Assembly: GCA_024641085.1 (NCBI GenBank)
Contig: JAHEDT010000005.1
Span: 1-64,000, forward strand
Direction: 5' to 3'
DNA length: 64,000 bases
Origin: Geobacteraceae bacterium
Lineage (GTDB): Bacteria > Desulfobacterota > Desulfuromonadia > Desulfuromonadales > BM103
The position numbers and the translations under genes were made by a program. The notes beneath the pieces were generated by a model. That model had not been told where the DNA came from. It worked only from the letters and a program-made list of their open reading frames with translations, and made no database searches. Positions 47,056 to 57,304 of this stretch are shown here, piece after piece (positions within the stretch are counted from its first letter, which is position 1; each line of letters begins with the position of its first letter).

Positions 47056-47301
47056 AATTTTTTACAGAAATTCAAAAGTTTATGCGATTTAAAGGTTATT
47101 TTAAGGGGGCAAATATTTGTCTCGCCGCTAAAAAAAATGCCCGAATTTATTTTATTTATAATAAAAAAATTTATTTTAGATTAAAAATACTGGTGTTTGC
47201 AAGCCATTTGTTTCGCGTCGGGTGCTGCCCGCGACGCAGGATGGTGGCTGAATGGGTCAATTTTCCAGCATTTGTGGCGATTATTCGCCGCATAATCCCG
47301 G
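47056..47301 (-). promoter_or_regulatory. AT-rich gap with probable recR promoter
   Basis: 246 nt, very AT-rich at about 47100-47200 (long A and T tracts). On the minus strand TTGCAA (47197-47202), an 18-nt spacer and TAAAAT (plus ATTTTA 47173-47178) form a likely promoter. Transcription would begin about 110 nt before recR. No gene is visible in the gap. Confidence 0.4.
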
Positions 47302-47619
47302 TTAACAAAGGCCGGGAATGCTCATACCGCCGGTGAGCTTGCTCATCTCTTCACTGGCCATCTGCTGGCTCTGCTTGAGCGCCTCGTTGACGGCCGCGGT
47401 CACCAGGTCCTGGAGCATTTCCACATCGTCCGGATCAACGGCCGCGGGATCTATTTTCAGACCAAGCAGCTGCTGTTTGCCGCTGACCGTAGCAGTCACC
47501 ATGCCACCACCGGCAGAGGCCTCGACCTGCTTGTTGGCAAGCTCTTCCTGTAGTTGGGCCATGCGGCGCTGCATCTGCTGCGCCTGCTTCATGATATTGC
47601 CAATTCCACCTCGTGTCAT
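47302..47619 (-). CDS. ybaB: YbaB/EbfC nucleoid-associated protein
   Basis: 105-residue YbaB/EbfC family DNA-binding protein. GIGNIMKQAQQMQRRMAQLQEEL is the helix that dimerises, and VSGKQQLLGLKIDP with DVEMLQDLVTAAVNEALKQSQ completes the fold. It is encoded between dnaX and recR as in most bacteria. The start at ATG 47619 has GGAGG 6 nt upstream, better than the ATG at 47631. The 90-nt gap to dnaX shows nothing. Confidence 0.95.
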   Translation of the reverse strand: MTRGGIGNIMKQAQQMQRRMAQLQEELANKQVEASAGGGMVTATVSGKQQLLGLKIDPAAVDPDDVEMLQDLVTAAVNEALKQSQQMASEEMSKLTGGMSIPGLC

Positions 47620-47709
47620 GTATTCCTCCATACTTTTTGACGATAAGTCGTTGTTTGTTGTCGGTGCTGAAATCAGATTTTCGTACCTCGCATCTCGTGC
47701 AAGGGACTT

Positions 47710-49368
47710 TCAGACAAAGCCTTTATCGATTGGGATCACTTTTTTGATTGTGCCATTAAAGATTTCCTGGACCGACTTCAGGGCCGGATGGCCGACAGCG
47801 TCTTCACGAAGGCGCCGCATGCGGTCAGTCTCCTTGGCCTGCCTGGTTTCCACCAGTGACGGAGGAGCGCTTTGCTGACTGGAGTCGATCCCGGAAACCA
47901 GTAGCTTGACCGGTTGGCCGAAGTAGGCTGTCGCCAGTGCCTCAAGATCCTGGGTGATTTGCTGCTCCTGAAGCTGGCTGATCATGAACGACCCGTTCGG
48001 GTAGCCAATTTCCAGGGTCGGCAGTTCCAGTTTGAGTGGACGCCCGTGCTCGAGGACCGATCCGAGCATTGGCCGGCTCTGCCTGACCTGTTCAACCAGC
48101 CCCTGCCATCCTTTGTTTGCGGTCTTTACGGCGACGGGGGCTTCAGGCTTTTTTGGTGGAGGGGTCTCCTGAGCTGGTCGCGGCTGAGCGCTCGGCATTT
48201 TCCGCGGTGGCGGCGCTGTTTCTCCCAGGCGTTTTTCCAGGCTTTCGATGTGACTGATGAGTCTGGCGAGATTCTGAGAGGGAGACAGGTTGGCCAGGCG
48301 TACCAGGCTCATTTCCAAGGTCAGCAGCGGGTAGTTGCTGTTAACCAGTTCGCTCTGAGTTTTCAGGAGCAGGGTGACAACCCGCTGCAGGTCCTCCAGG
48401 GAAGCTTCCTCCGCCAGAGTCTTCAGCCCCTTTAATTCATCACCGACTAAATCGAGCATCTCAGCTGGGTCTTCGACCACTTTGCAGATCACCATGCCGC
48501 GGAACATTTCCAGCAGGTCCTGGGTGAACTGCTTGAGGGCCAGGCCCAGTTGATCGATCCGGCGGACAGCGTCCAACGCCCGGCGGCTGTCGCGCTGCAG
48601 AACGGCCTCAACGGTATCCAGCAGCAAGCGCCGGTCGACCATGCCGAGCAGGGTCTGGACGGCATCGTCCTCCACCTCGTCCCCGGAGAACGCAATCACC
48701 TGGTCAAGGGTGGAGAGCGCGTCGCGCATGCTCCCTTCGCCCTGGCGGGCGATCAAGCTAAGGCTGCGGTCGGAGATCGTCAGTTTTTCCGCGTCAGCGA
48801 TCTCGCGCAGGCGCCCGGCGACCCGCGAGGTGGGTATTTTGCGGAAGTCGAAACGCTGGCAGCGCGAAAGGATGGTGATTGGAATCTTGTGCGGCTCTGT
48901 CGTGGCAAAAATGAACTTGGCGTGCTCGGGCGGCTCTTCAAGAGTTTTCAGCAACGCGTTGAAGGCGTTGGTCGAGAGCATGTGGACTTCATCGATGATG
49001 AAGATCTTGAAGCGCGAGCGATTGGGTAGATAGCGGATGTTTTCGCGCAGTTCGCGGACATCATCGACACCGGTATTGGAGGCCCCGTCGATTTCTATGA
49101 CATCAAGGCCATGACTGGCGGTGATTTCCATGCACGAAGCACAGGTGCCGCAAGGCTGGTCGGAGAGACCTGCTTCGCAGTTCAAGGCCTTGGCCAGTAT
49201 GCGCGCCGCTGAGGTTTTGCCGACACCACGTGCGCCGGTAAAAAGAAAGGCATGGTGAACCCGGCCGGAACGGATTGCATTCGCCAGGGTCTGGCTGACA
49301 TGCTCCTGGCCGATCAGGTCGGTGAAGTTTTGCGGGCGCCACTTACGGGCTAGTACCAGGTAGGCCAT
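47710..49368 (-). CDS. dnaX: DNA polymerase III tau/gamma subunit
   Basis: 552-residue clamp-loader subunit (tau). AAA+ core: Walker A GARGVGKTSAA, the zinc motif CGTCASC with an upstream Cys, DEVHMLS and SRCQRFDFRK. Domain III is about 220-360, then a Pro-rich linker (about 385-410) and the C-terminal tau domain. The start is ATG 49368, where the conserved MAYLVLARKWRP begins; the upstream frame belongs to the SRP RNA gene. The linker carries an E. coli-like slippery heptamer (48148-48154). A -1 shift there would end the chain after 408 residues as a gamma-like form. Confidence 0.96.
   Translation of the reverse strand: MAYLVLARKWRPQNFTDLIGQEHVSQTLANAIRSGRVHHAFLFTGARGVGKTSAARILAKALNCEAGLSDQPCGTCASCMEITASHGLDVIEIDGASNTGVDDVRELRENIRYLPNRSRFKIFIIDEVHMLSTNAFNALLKTLEEPPEHAKFIFATTEPHKIPITILSRCQRFDFRKIPTSRVAGRLREIADAEKLTISDRSLSLIARQGEGSMRDALSTLDQVIAFSGDEVEDDAVQTLLGMVDRRLLLDTVEAVLQRDSRRALDAVRRIDQLGLALKQFTQDLLEMFRGMVICKVVEDPAEMLDLVGDELKGLKTLAEEASLEDLQRVVTLLLKTQSELVNSNYPLLTLEMSLVRLANLSPSQNLARLISHIESLEKRLGETAPPPRKMPSAQPRPAQETPPPKKPEAPVAVKTANKGWQGLVEQVRQSRPMLGSVLEHGRPLKLELPTLEIGYPNGSFMISQLQEQQITQDLEALATAYFGQPVKLLVSGIDSSQQSAPPSLVETRQAKETDRMRRLREDAVGHPALKSVQEIFNGTIKKVIPIDKGFV
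48098..48170 (-). promoter_or_regulatory. putative programmed -1 frameshift signal in dnaX
   Basis: On the minus strand, in dnaX frame: codons CCA AAA AAG at 48156-48148 give the heptamer A AAA AAG (48154-48148). AGGAGA (48170-48165) lies exactly 10 nt before it. A stem AGCCCC (48142-48137) with GGGGCT (48103-48098) starts 5 nt after it, with an inner GCC/GGC. After a -1 slip the next codons are GCC TGA, so the chain ends with one extra Ala after Lys407. All three parts match the E. coli dnaX signal. Whether it works is untested. Confidence 0.72.
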
Positions 49369-49420
49369 TGTCTCACAGTTCGGCTGATGGGGAACCCCGC
49401 AGCCGGCGACTTGCCGGCAC

Positions 49421-49530
49421 AAGTGACAGCCAGGCGCCCCCGCGGCACACGGCTGAGGCCGCTGCCGCTGCTCCCTTCCGGGTCTGACGGAGTTCACGGC
49501 CGTCCATTGCGCGGGACCCGGCTGTCACTT
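49421..49530 (-). ncRNA. ffs: signal recognition particle 4.5S RNA
   Basis: About 110 nt. The terminal stem pairs AAGTGACAGCC (49421-49431) with GGCTGTCACTT (49520-49530). The minus strand carries the SRP domain IV core CCGTCAGACCCGGAAGGG and AGCAGCGG, the universal tetraloop and asymmetric bulge that binds Ffh. It lies 52 nt upstream of dnaX, as in Bacillus (scr-dnaX). The exact 5' and 3' ends are approximate. Confidence 0.93.
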
Positions 49531-49692
49531 CTGACGGCAAATACATGCCAGGAGGTTGCTGATCTTGCAGAAGCGTGGGGTTCGTCTTATCCGACCCCGG
49601 CCTCATGCCAAAAGAGGTCACAGCGGAAAGATGAGCCCACGCACCTCAGCTAACTCGTTTGGCTCTTGCTCTGGCTCCCTGCACTCACTACC

Positions 49693-49740
49693 GCGAACGT
49701 AACGTTCGCTTATTGACCATTGGCAGCGTATGCCACGCTG
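49693..49740. other. tandem hairpins between ffs and tRNA-Ser
   Basis: A perfect 8-bp palindromic hairpin GCGAACGT-A-ACGTTCGC (49693-49709) and a second stem CAGCGT (49724-49729) with ACGCTG (49735-49740). They lie between tRNA-Ser and ffs on the minus strand and may separate or process the two RNAs. No U-tract follows. The rest of 49531-49772 shows nothing. Confidence 0.4.
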
Positions 49741-49769
49741 CTCATCCCAGGGAGCGCGTTTTGTGAAAG

Positions 49770-49860
<91 letters not shown>

Positions 49861-49870
49861 GCGAACAGGC

Positions 49871-49900
49871 AAAATACACTAAAGGTTCCTTTTCTGTAAA
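49871..49900 (-). promoter_or_regulatory. promoter of tRNA-Ser
   Basis: On the minus strand TTTACA (plus 49895-49900), an 18-nt spacer and TATTTT (plus 49871-49876). It lies 11 nt before the tRNA 5' end, a good distance for a short leader. Confidence 0.45.
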
Positions 49901-50208
49901 GGGTTTTCTCGGCCGTTGCAAATGCCTGTAAAGATCACTCTTCAAGGAGTGGAGCATGGTAAATCGTACTGATTTTCATAACTGCTGGGCTTCGGGCCGC
50001 GGATGGCAGGGTGTGCCCGATGCGTCGGTTTCTAGGCAGGTTGTGAGTGGTGATGAAGCGGCCGGCTCAATACGGGCGAGGCCAGTCTAATGTTGGCTTC
50101 CTTCGGCGAAGATGGGTTGGTGGCTGGTGGGCAGTGACCGGGCCAGTTCTAATGCAGTGAGCCGATCTGTGCTGTTCGGTTTTGAAGGATGCCAGTGCCA
50201 GGTGCAAA
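49901..50208. other. intergenic region, nothing recognised
   Basis: About 310 nt between the tRNA-Ser promoter and the end of the PBP-activator-like gene. No terminator, repeat or coding region was seen; the transcript of the heat-shock operon may end here without a clear intrinsic terminator. Confidence 0.4.
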
Positions 50209-52095
50209 TCAGTTGATCTGAACAATCGTGCCGTTCTGTACCTGTAGCAGGAACAGAATCTTGTCGGCCTCGCCGATCAGGTCAAAGCGGGTAGCGCCGG
50301 TGACTCCGGGGTAATTCTGCAGTTGCGCCAGGGCACGGCGCAGATCATCCCGGGTGCGCACTGCGGGGTCGTTGAGCAGAGTCAGCATGATGCCGGCGGT
50401 GTCGTACCCCTGGGCCTCGAGAATGGTCGGTTCTTCTCCGTATTTGTTGAAGTAGCGTTCAACGAATTCCTTGACAAAGGGGTAGGGACTGTGGAGGAAA
50501 AATCCGTCGGTAAAGACCGCATCCTCGACGAACTGGCGGGCCAGGCGTGGCAGTTCGGTATCGTTCCAGCCATTGGTGCCGAGCAGTTGCACTCCTTCCA
50601 AACCATAAAAAGCCAACTGCGGTGCGATCAGACTGATACGATCGGCGTAATCGGGAAGAAAGAGTGCTTCAAAAGGTGGCGGAACTTTCTCGTTGGACTC
50701 GGCGGCAGGGTTTTCTGAATCATTGGTCTGCACTTCCTCATCAGGAGCATTCGGATTCAGTCCCTGTAGGAGGCGGACCTGACGACGAAAATCGGTCTGT
50801 TCGCCAAGATAGCTCTGTTCGGCAATAATTTCGCCACCACGCTGCATGACCTCCTGGCGGAAAAGTGCCGCTAGCTGATCACCCTGGCGGGTCTGCGGGT
50901 TCATGATGCCGAAGCGGGAGAAGCCGCGTTCTTCCATGGCGTAGTTGGTCAGTGCCCGCACCTGCAGTTGGGGGGTGAGAGAATTACGGAAAACATAAAA
51001 GCTGGAAGCGGCCAGCCCCTCTCTTTGCGACATGGTCAGAAGCGGGGTGTGTTCCTGGTTGGCTCGTCTGGCCGCGCCCAGTGCTGCATTGCCGACCAGT
51101 GGCCCGGCAATACCGATGACCCGGTCGCTGATTGCCAACTCGGCGACCTGCTGGGCCGCAATGGCCTCATCCCCGGCGGTATCGCGGAAAATGAAACGCA
51201 CCGGAATGTTTGGGCGGAAGGTCTCGAGTGCCAGCTGCATGCCGCGCTGGACACGCTGTCCGAATGCAGCATAGCGGCCACTCAAGGGGAGCAGTACACC
51301 GATGGCCCGTTGCAGCTGTGTCGGGTCGCTCAGCTGGGACTGCAGCGCCAGGGCTTCCTCACGGTAAGCAAAACCAGCAGGAGCCGCCATGGCCGTCGAG
51401 GCCCACTCCTGGGCCCGCTCTTTCTGACCGGTGGCCAGGGCGCGCCAGCCAAGCTGCAGAGCCGCCAGGTAGCCAACGGGCTTGTCGCGGTACATGAAAA
51501 CCGCTTCGGCAAGATCTGCTTCGCTGAATCGATCGCTGAGCAGGGTATAGATGCGTGTCAGGATGTCGCGGGGAGTTTCCTCACCTTCCACCAGCAGGGC
51601 CTGTTGATAGAAGTAGAGCGCCTTGTGAGGTTCCTCAAGGGCAAGCAGGCCTTCGGCCAGGGAGAGGAAGCGCTCCTGGTGCTGTTGTAATGCCCAGCCC
51701 TGTGTCTTCAGTTCCAGGAGTTGGTCAACGGCGCGAGCCGCGTCGCCCATCTGCAGCAACAGTTCGCTCTCAAGGAGCACGATGGCGGGGTCGTGTGCCG
51801 CGCCGGTCATTTTCCCCAGGTATTCAAGTGCCGTTTCCGGTTCACCAAGGTCACGGTGGATACGAGCCAGGTAAAAATAAGCCTGATTGATCAGGTCGGA
51901 ATCGGGTTGGCTGATGACGAAGCCGCGCAGCAGGCCGGCCGCCTCGTTGAGTTTGCCGGCATGATAGTGATCCAGTGCCCGCTGCATGGCAGTGCTGGCT
52001 GGCGGGCCGGCTGTCACCACGGGCTGGGCCGCAAGAACCGTGGTCCCAAGGCTTAACAGCATCAGCAGTGAGAGGGTGAAGATCTTGAGGCGCAT
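50209..52095 (-). CDS. penicillin-binding protein activator-like (LpoA-type)
   Basis: 628-residue exported protein: signal peptide (1-23), a TPR-like helical domain (about 35-260), and a periplasmic binding-protein domain of the Leu/Ile/Val type (about 262-628; GVLLPLSGRYAAFGQRVQRGMQLALE and TRQGDQLAALF). This two-part plan is that of LpoA, which stimulates PBP1A, and of ABC-type periplasmic proteins. A lipobox Cys is not evident at the signal end, so it may be a soluble periplasmic protein. Its start overlaps the dnaJ stop by one base (TAATG), so it is coupled to dnaJ. An acidic insert around 455-475 is of low complexity. Confidence 0.82.
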   Translation of the reverse strand: MRLKIFTLSLLMLLSLGTTVLAAQPVVTAGPPASTAMQRALDHYHAGKLNEAAGLLRGFVISQPDSDLINQAYFYLARIHRDLGEPETALEYLGKMTGAAHDPAIVLLESELLLQMGDAARAVDQLLELKTQGWALQQHQERFLSLAEGLLALEEPHKALYFYQQALLVEGEETPRDILTRIYTLLSDRFSEADLAEAVFMYRDKPVGYLAALQLGWRALATGQKERAQEWASTAMAAPAGFAYREEALALQSQLSDPTQLQRAIGVLLPLSGRYAAFGQRVQRGMQLALETFRPNIPVRFIFRDTAGDEAIAAQQVAELAISDRVIGIAGPLVGNAALGAARRANQEHTPLLTMSQREGLAASSFYVFRNSLTPQLQVRALTNYAMEERGFSRFGIMNPQTRQGDQLAALFRQEVMQRGGEIIAEQSYLGEQTDFRRQVRLLQGLNPNAPDEEVQTNDSENPAAESNEKVPPPFEALFLPDYADRISLIAPQLAFYGLEGVQLLGTNGWNDTELPRLARQFVEDAVFTDGFFLHSPYPFVKEFVERYFNKYGEEPTILEAQGYDTAGIMLTLLNDPAVRTRDDLRRALAQLQNYPGVTGATRFDLIGEADKILFLLQVQNGTIVQIN

Positions 52096-53207
52096 TAGCC
52101 GAATAGTTCCTTGACCTTATCGAAAAAGCTTTTGCCCATCGGGTGAATATCTTCGCCGCCTTCCCTGGCGAACTCGTCGAGCAGTTCCTTCTGGCGGGTG
52201 GTCAGGCTGGTCGGGGTCTCGACACGGACCACGACCAGTTCATCCCCTCGCCCATAGCCCTGCAGAACGGGAATCCCCTTGCCGCTTAGCTTGAAAATTT
52301 TACCACTTTGGGTTCCGGCCGGAACCTTGAGCTTGACCTTGCCTTCCAAAGTCGGAACCTCCAGTTCGCAACCGAGGGCCGCCTGGGGAAAGGAGACCGG
52401 AATCTCGCAGACCAGGTCGTTGCCTTCGCGCTGGAATATCGGATGGTCCTTGACGGTGATGACAACGTAGAGATCTCCGGGAGGGCCCCCCTTGGAGCCA
52501 GGCTCGCCTTCTCCGCTCATCTTGAGTCGGTTGCCCGATTCTACACCGGCCGGGATTTTCAAGGAAAGGGTCTTTTGACCGCGGGTCAGGCCTGTGCCTC
52601 GGCAATCCTTGCAGGGGTCGGTGATCTTCTTCCCTTCGCCGTTGCAGTCGGGGCAGGTGCGGGTCAGTGAGAAGAAGCCCTGCTGGAAACGGACTTGGCC
52701 ATTGCCTGAACAGGTTCGACAGGTCTCGGCCCGGGTCCCCGGTTTGGCGCCGGAACCGCTGCAGGTGGTGCAGGACTGGTGACGGGGGACCTTAATCTTG
52801 GTTTCCAGTCCGAAGGCAGCCTCTTCGAAGGCGATGGTCAGGTTGTAACGCAGGTCGTCGCCGCGTCGGCCACCGCCGCGCCGACTGCCGCCCCCGAAGA
52901 TATCGCCAAAGATGTCGCCGAAGATATCCTCGAACGGGGTGCCTCCGAAACCGCCTGAAGAGAAGCCGAAACCACCCTGCTGATCGACTCCGGCATGACC
53001 GTACTGGTCATAGAGCGCACGCTTCTGGCCGTCGGAGAGGACGGCGTAGGCCTCGGAAAGCTCTTTGAAGCGTTCCTCGGCTTCCTTGTCGCCGGGGTTC
53101 TTGTCGGGGTGACACTGCAGTGCCAGTTTGCGATAGGCCTTCTTAATTTCTGTTTCGCTGGCGTTGCGGTTGACTTCGAGGACTTCGTAATAATCGCGTT
53201 TGGCCAA
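52095..53207 (-). CDS. dnaJ: chaperone DnaJ, TTG start
   Basis: 370-residue Hsp40. J domain ([22 protein letters not shown]) at 1-70, a Gly/Phe-rich linker with the [11 protein letters not shown] repeat, four zinc-finger motifs CxxCxGxG ([32 protein letters not shown]) and the C-terminal substrate domains. It starts at TTG 53207, with AAGGA 8 nt upstream; there is no in-frame ATG near the conserved N-terminus. A hairpin (53236-53259) precedes it. It follows dnaK by about 280 nt, a gap that includes a terminator-like hairpin, and may have its own promoter. Confidence 0.94.
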   Translation of the reverse strand: MAKRDYYEVLEVNRNASETEIKKAYRKLALQCHPDKNPGDKEAEERFKELSEAYAVLSDGQKRALYDQYGHAGVDQQGGFGFSSGGFGGTPFEDIFGDIFGDIFGGGSRRGGGRRGDDLRYNLTIAFEEAAFGLETKIKVPRHQSCTTCSGSGAKPGTRAETCRTCSGNGQVRFQQGFFSLTRTCPDCNGEGKKITDPCKDCRGTGLTRGQKTLSLKIPAGVESGNRLKMSGEGEPGSKGGPPGDLYVVITVKDHPIFQREGNDLVCEIPVSFPQAALGCELEVPTLEGKVKLKVPAGTQSGKIFKLSGKGIPVLQGYGRGDELVVVRVETPTSLTTRQKELLDEFAREGGEDIHPMGKSFFDKVKELFG

Positions 53208-53424
53208 AATAATATCCTTGCGACCACAGGAGGAACCACCCCGCAGCAAGCTGTGGGGTCTCCGATAGCCAGTATTCAGCGCCCAGCAGGCAGAGAGGTT
53301 GGTGACTCTAATTGGTCGCTCCGCCCTCGTTCTGGTTTCCGGGAACTGGATTTAAACAATATGGCACGACAGCACGGCAGCAGAAGTCTGTACGACAAGC
53401 TGCGGGGAACGGGCCCCTTTATCG

Positions 53425-53475
53425 AATAAAAGCCAGGGACGAAAGGGCTCTGGTCTCATGCCCGGTCCCTGGCTG
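53425..53475 (-). terminator. terminator-like hairpin after dnaK
   Basis: AGCCAGGGAC (53431-53440) pairs with GTCCCTGGCT (53465-53474), 24-nt loop with its own inner pairing, followed on the minus strand by TTTATT. It would end or attenuate the hrcA-grpE-dnaK transcript before dnaJ. Confidence 0.75.
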
Positions 53476-53489
53476 TTAAACCCTGTCGG

Positions 53490-55400
<1,911 letters not shown>

Positions 55401-55473
55401 AATAAAAATCCTCCTTATAAAGAATCGGTTCGTTGGTCGTTATGATGTGGACAGGCTTGCTGCCGCCGGTCGT

Positions 55474-56097
55474 TTATGTCCCTGCGGACGATGAATCCTC
55501 AGTCTTCTGGTTCGTGGCTGCGTCGGCCGGGGCCTTGGCCACCATAACCAGAGACGGGCGCAGCAGGCGATCGTGCAGGAGGTAGCCTTTTTGAAACTCG
55601 GTGACGACCGTGTTCGGCTCCTGCTCTGCTGATTCCACCTGGCCCATGGCCTGGTGCAGGTTCGGATCGAAGACATCGCCGATGGCCTTGATCGGTTTGA
55701 CGCCAAAGTCTTCGAGGGCTTTGCGGAACTGGGTGATCGTCATGTTGACGCCTTCAAGCAGGCCCTGGTTTTCAACGCTACCCTGTCCGGCATGCTCAAC
55801 CGCGCGTTCGAGGTTGTCGAGCACCGGGATCATCTCCCTGAGCAGGCGATCGTTGGCAAAGCGGATTGCGTCCTCTTTCTCGCGTTGGTGGCGTTTGCGG
55901 GCATTTTCAAGGTCGGCCCGTTCACGCAGGTAGAGGTCCCAGTTCTTGCTGGCTTCAGCCTTGGCCGCAGCAACTTCATTTTGCAGCTCAAAGAGCGGGT
56001 CTACAGGCTCTGCCGTTTCACAAGCGGGGATCTCCTGCGCAGACTTGGTCACGCTTTCCGACTCCGCGGCGGTCGTTTTCTTGGGTTTTTTAGCCAA
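55474..56097 (-). CDS. grpE: nucleotide exchange factor GrpE
   Basis: 207-residue GrpE, exchange factor for DnaK. A long N-terminal helix (about 35-90), then the four-helix dimer and the beta-domain with DVFDPNLHQAMGQV and GYLLHDRLLRPSLVMVAK. The N- and C-terminal tails are variable as usual. Its start lies 13 nt after the hrcA stop, and dnaK follows by 73 nt. Confidence 0.97.
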   Translation of the reverse strand: MAKKPKKTTAAESESVTKSAQEIPACETAEPVDPLFELQNEVAAAKAEASKNWDLYLRERADLENARKRHQREKEDAIRFANDRLLREMIPVLDNLERAVEHAGQGSVENQGLLEGVNMTITQFRKALEDFGVKPIKAIGDVFDPNLHQAMGQVESAEQEPNTVVTEFQKGYLLHDRLLRPSLVMVAKAPADAATNQKTEDSSSAGT

Positions 56098-56110
56098 TGC
56101 TCTTGATCTC

Positions 56111-57151
56111 CTAATCGTTATCTGTATCCAGCAGGCGACTGATCAGGTTCGCCGTGTAATCGACTATCGGAATGATGGTTGAATAGGGCATGCGGTAAGG
56201 GCCGATGACGCCGAGCGTGCCGAGCGTCCCGCGTTTACCAGAATAGGCCGCAGTGATCAGGCTGCAGTCGGCCAGCTCGCTGTACGCTGTTTCGCTGCCG
56301 ATGATGACCTGTACGCCCTTGGCCTCGAGGCCGCGATCAAGCAGGTCGACCAGGATGCTCTTCTGCTCGAAGGTCTGGACGATGCGCTTCATGTGTGGCA
56401 GGTCGGCAAACTCCGGCTGCTCGAGGAAGTGACTGGTCCCCTCGATGATGACATCGCCCGTTGCCTCGTCGACCAGCGCGGCGCTGGAGAGTACGAAGGC
56501 TCGCCGCAGTAAATGATCAAAGAGCGCCTTCTCCTCGGCCATTTCGGCAATGATGCGGGCGCGCACCTCCTGGATGCTGAGTCCGGTCATGGACTTGTTC
56601 AGGTAGTTGGTGATCTTTTCCAGGTCGCGCGGGTGCAAGTCCTCATCGACGTCGATCAGCTTGTTCTGCACCAGCCCGGACTGGGTGACGAAAACTGCCA
56701 GGACCTGGCGGGGCGAGAGTTTGACGAACTCGATGTGCCGGAAAATGGTGGTCTTCAGGCGCGGCACCATGACCAGCCCGGTGTAGTGGCAAACGGTCGA
56801 AAGGGTGCGGCTGGCCTCGCGCAGCATGTCGGCCATTTGCAGGCCCTGCTGCCGGTATTTCAGTTCAATCTGATCTTTCTGCCGAACATCCAGATCGCTG
56901 ATGCGCAACAGGGAATCGACGTAGAAACGGTAGCCCTTTTCGGTCGGGATCCGCCCCGCCGAGGTGTGTGGCGACGTCAGGTAGCCGAGCTCTTCAAGTT
57001 CGGCCATGACATTGCGCACCGATGCCGGCGACAGCTTGATGCCCAGATTAAGGGTCAGGGCTTTTGAGCCGACCGGTTGGGCCGTGGCAATATATTCCTC
57101 GATAATTGCTTCGAGAATTTTCTGGCTTCGCTCAGTCAGGTAGTTTGCCAT
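56111..57151 (-). CDS. hrcA: heat-inducible repressor HrcA
   Basis: 346-residue repressor that binds the CIRCE element and controls dnaK and groE operons. N-terminal winged helix (about 1-80: ERSQKILEAIIEEYIATAQPVGSKAL; SPASVRNVMAELEELGYL; TSAGRIPTEKGYRFYVD), then a GAF-like middle and dimerisation domain with LGVIGPYRMPYSTIIP. First gene of the hrcA-grpE-dnaK operon and autoregulated through the CIRCE just upstream. Confidence 0.98.
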   Translation of the reverse strand: MANYLTERSQKILEAIIEEYIATAQPVGSKALTLNLGIKLSPASVRNVMAELEELGYLTSPHTSAGRIPTEKGYRFYVDSLLRISDLDVRQKDQIELKYRQQGLQMADMLREASRTLSTVCHYTGLVMVPRLKTTIFRHIEFVKLSPRQVLAVFVTQSGLVQNKLIDVDEDLHPRDLEKITNYLNKSMTGLSIQEVRARIIAEMAEEKALFDHLLRRAFVLSSAALVDEATGDVIIEGTSHFLEQPEFADLPHMKRIVQTFEQKSILVDLLDRGLEAKGVQVIIGSETAYSELADCSLITAAYSGKRGTLGTLGVIGPYRMPYSTIIPIVDYTANLISRLLDTDND

Positions 57152-57204
57152 GCTAGACTCCGCGCAAAAAACTCAAGCCGGATAATCCGGCCTGACAAGA
57201 ACTG

Positions 57205-57231
57205 TTAGCACTCCATCGTCTTGAGTGCCAA
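57205..57231 (-). promoter_or_regulatory. CIRCE operator
   Basis: TTAGCACTC (57205-57213), N9, GAGTGCCAA (57223-57231) on the plus strand: the CIRCE inverted repeat with one change in one arm. It lies 54-80 nt before hrcA, directly downstream of the promoter, so bound HrcA blocks transcription. Confidence 0.96.
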
Positions 57232-57241
57232 AAGCACGGTC

Positions 57242-57270
57242 AACATAACAACGCCAATTGCCTTTGTCAA
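57242..57270 (-). promoter_or_regulatory. promoter of hrcA operon
   Basis: On the minus strand TTGACA (plus 57265-57270), a 17-nt spacer and TATGTT (plus 57242-57247). The expected start is at about 57235, at the edge of the CIRCE. Confidence 0.75.
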
Positions 57271-57304
57271 GGGACGGCAGGCTATTTATCTCGGGAAATC
57301 TGTC

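Noticed and set aside
47710-47760. A-run near the 3' end of dnaX as a slippery site
   Set aside because: AAAAAAG there is in the wrong phase (ATC AAA AAA GTG) and too close to the end to matter.
49369-49497. N-terminal extension of DnaX
   Set aside because: The first 43 codons lie between or within the SRP RNA gene; the conserved DnaX start is ATG 49368.
55401-55473. Second CIRCE before dnaK
   Set aside because: No inverted repeat of the CIRCE type is present between grpE and dnaK.
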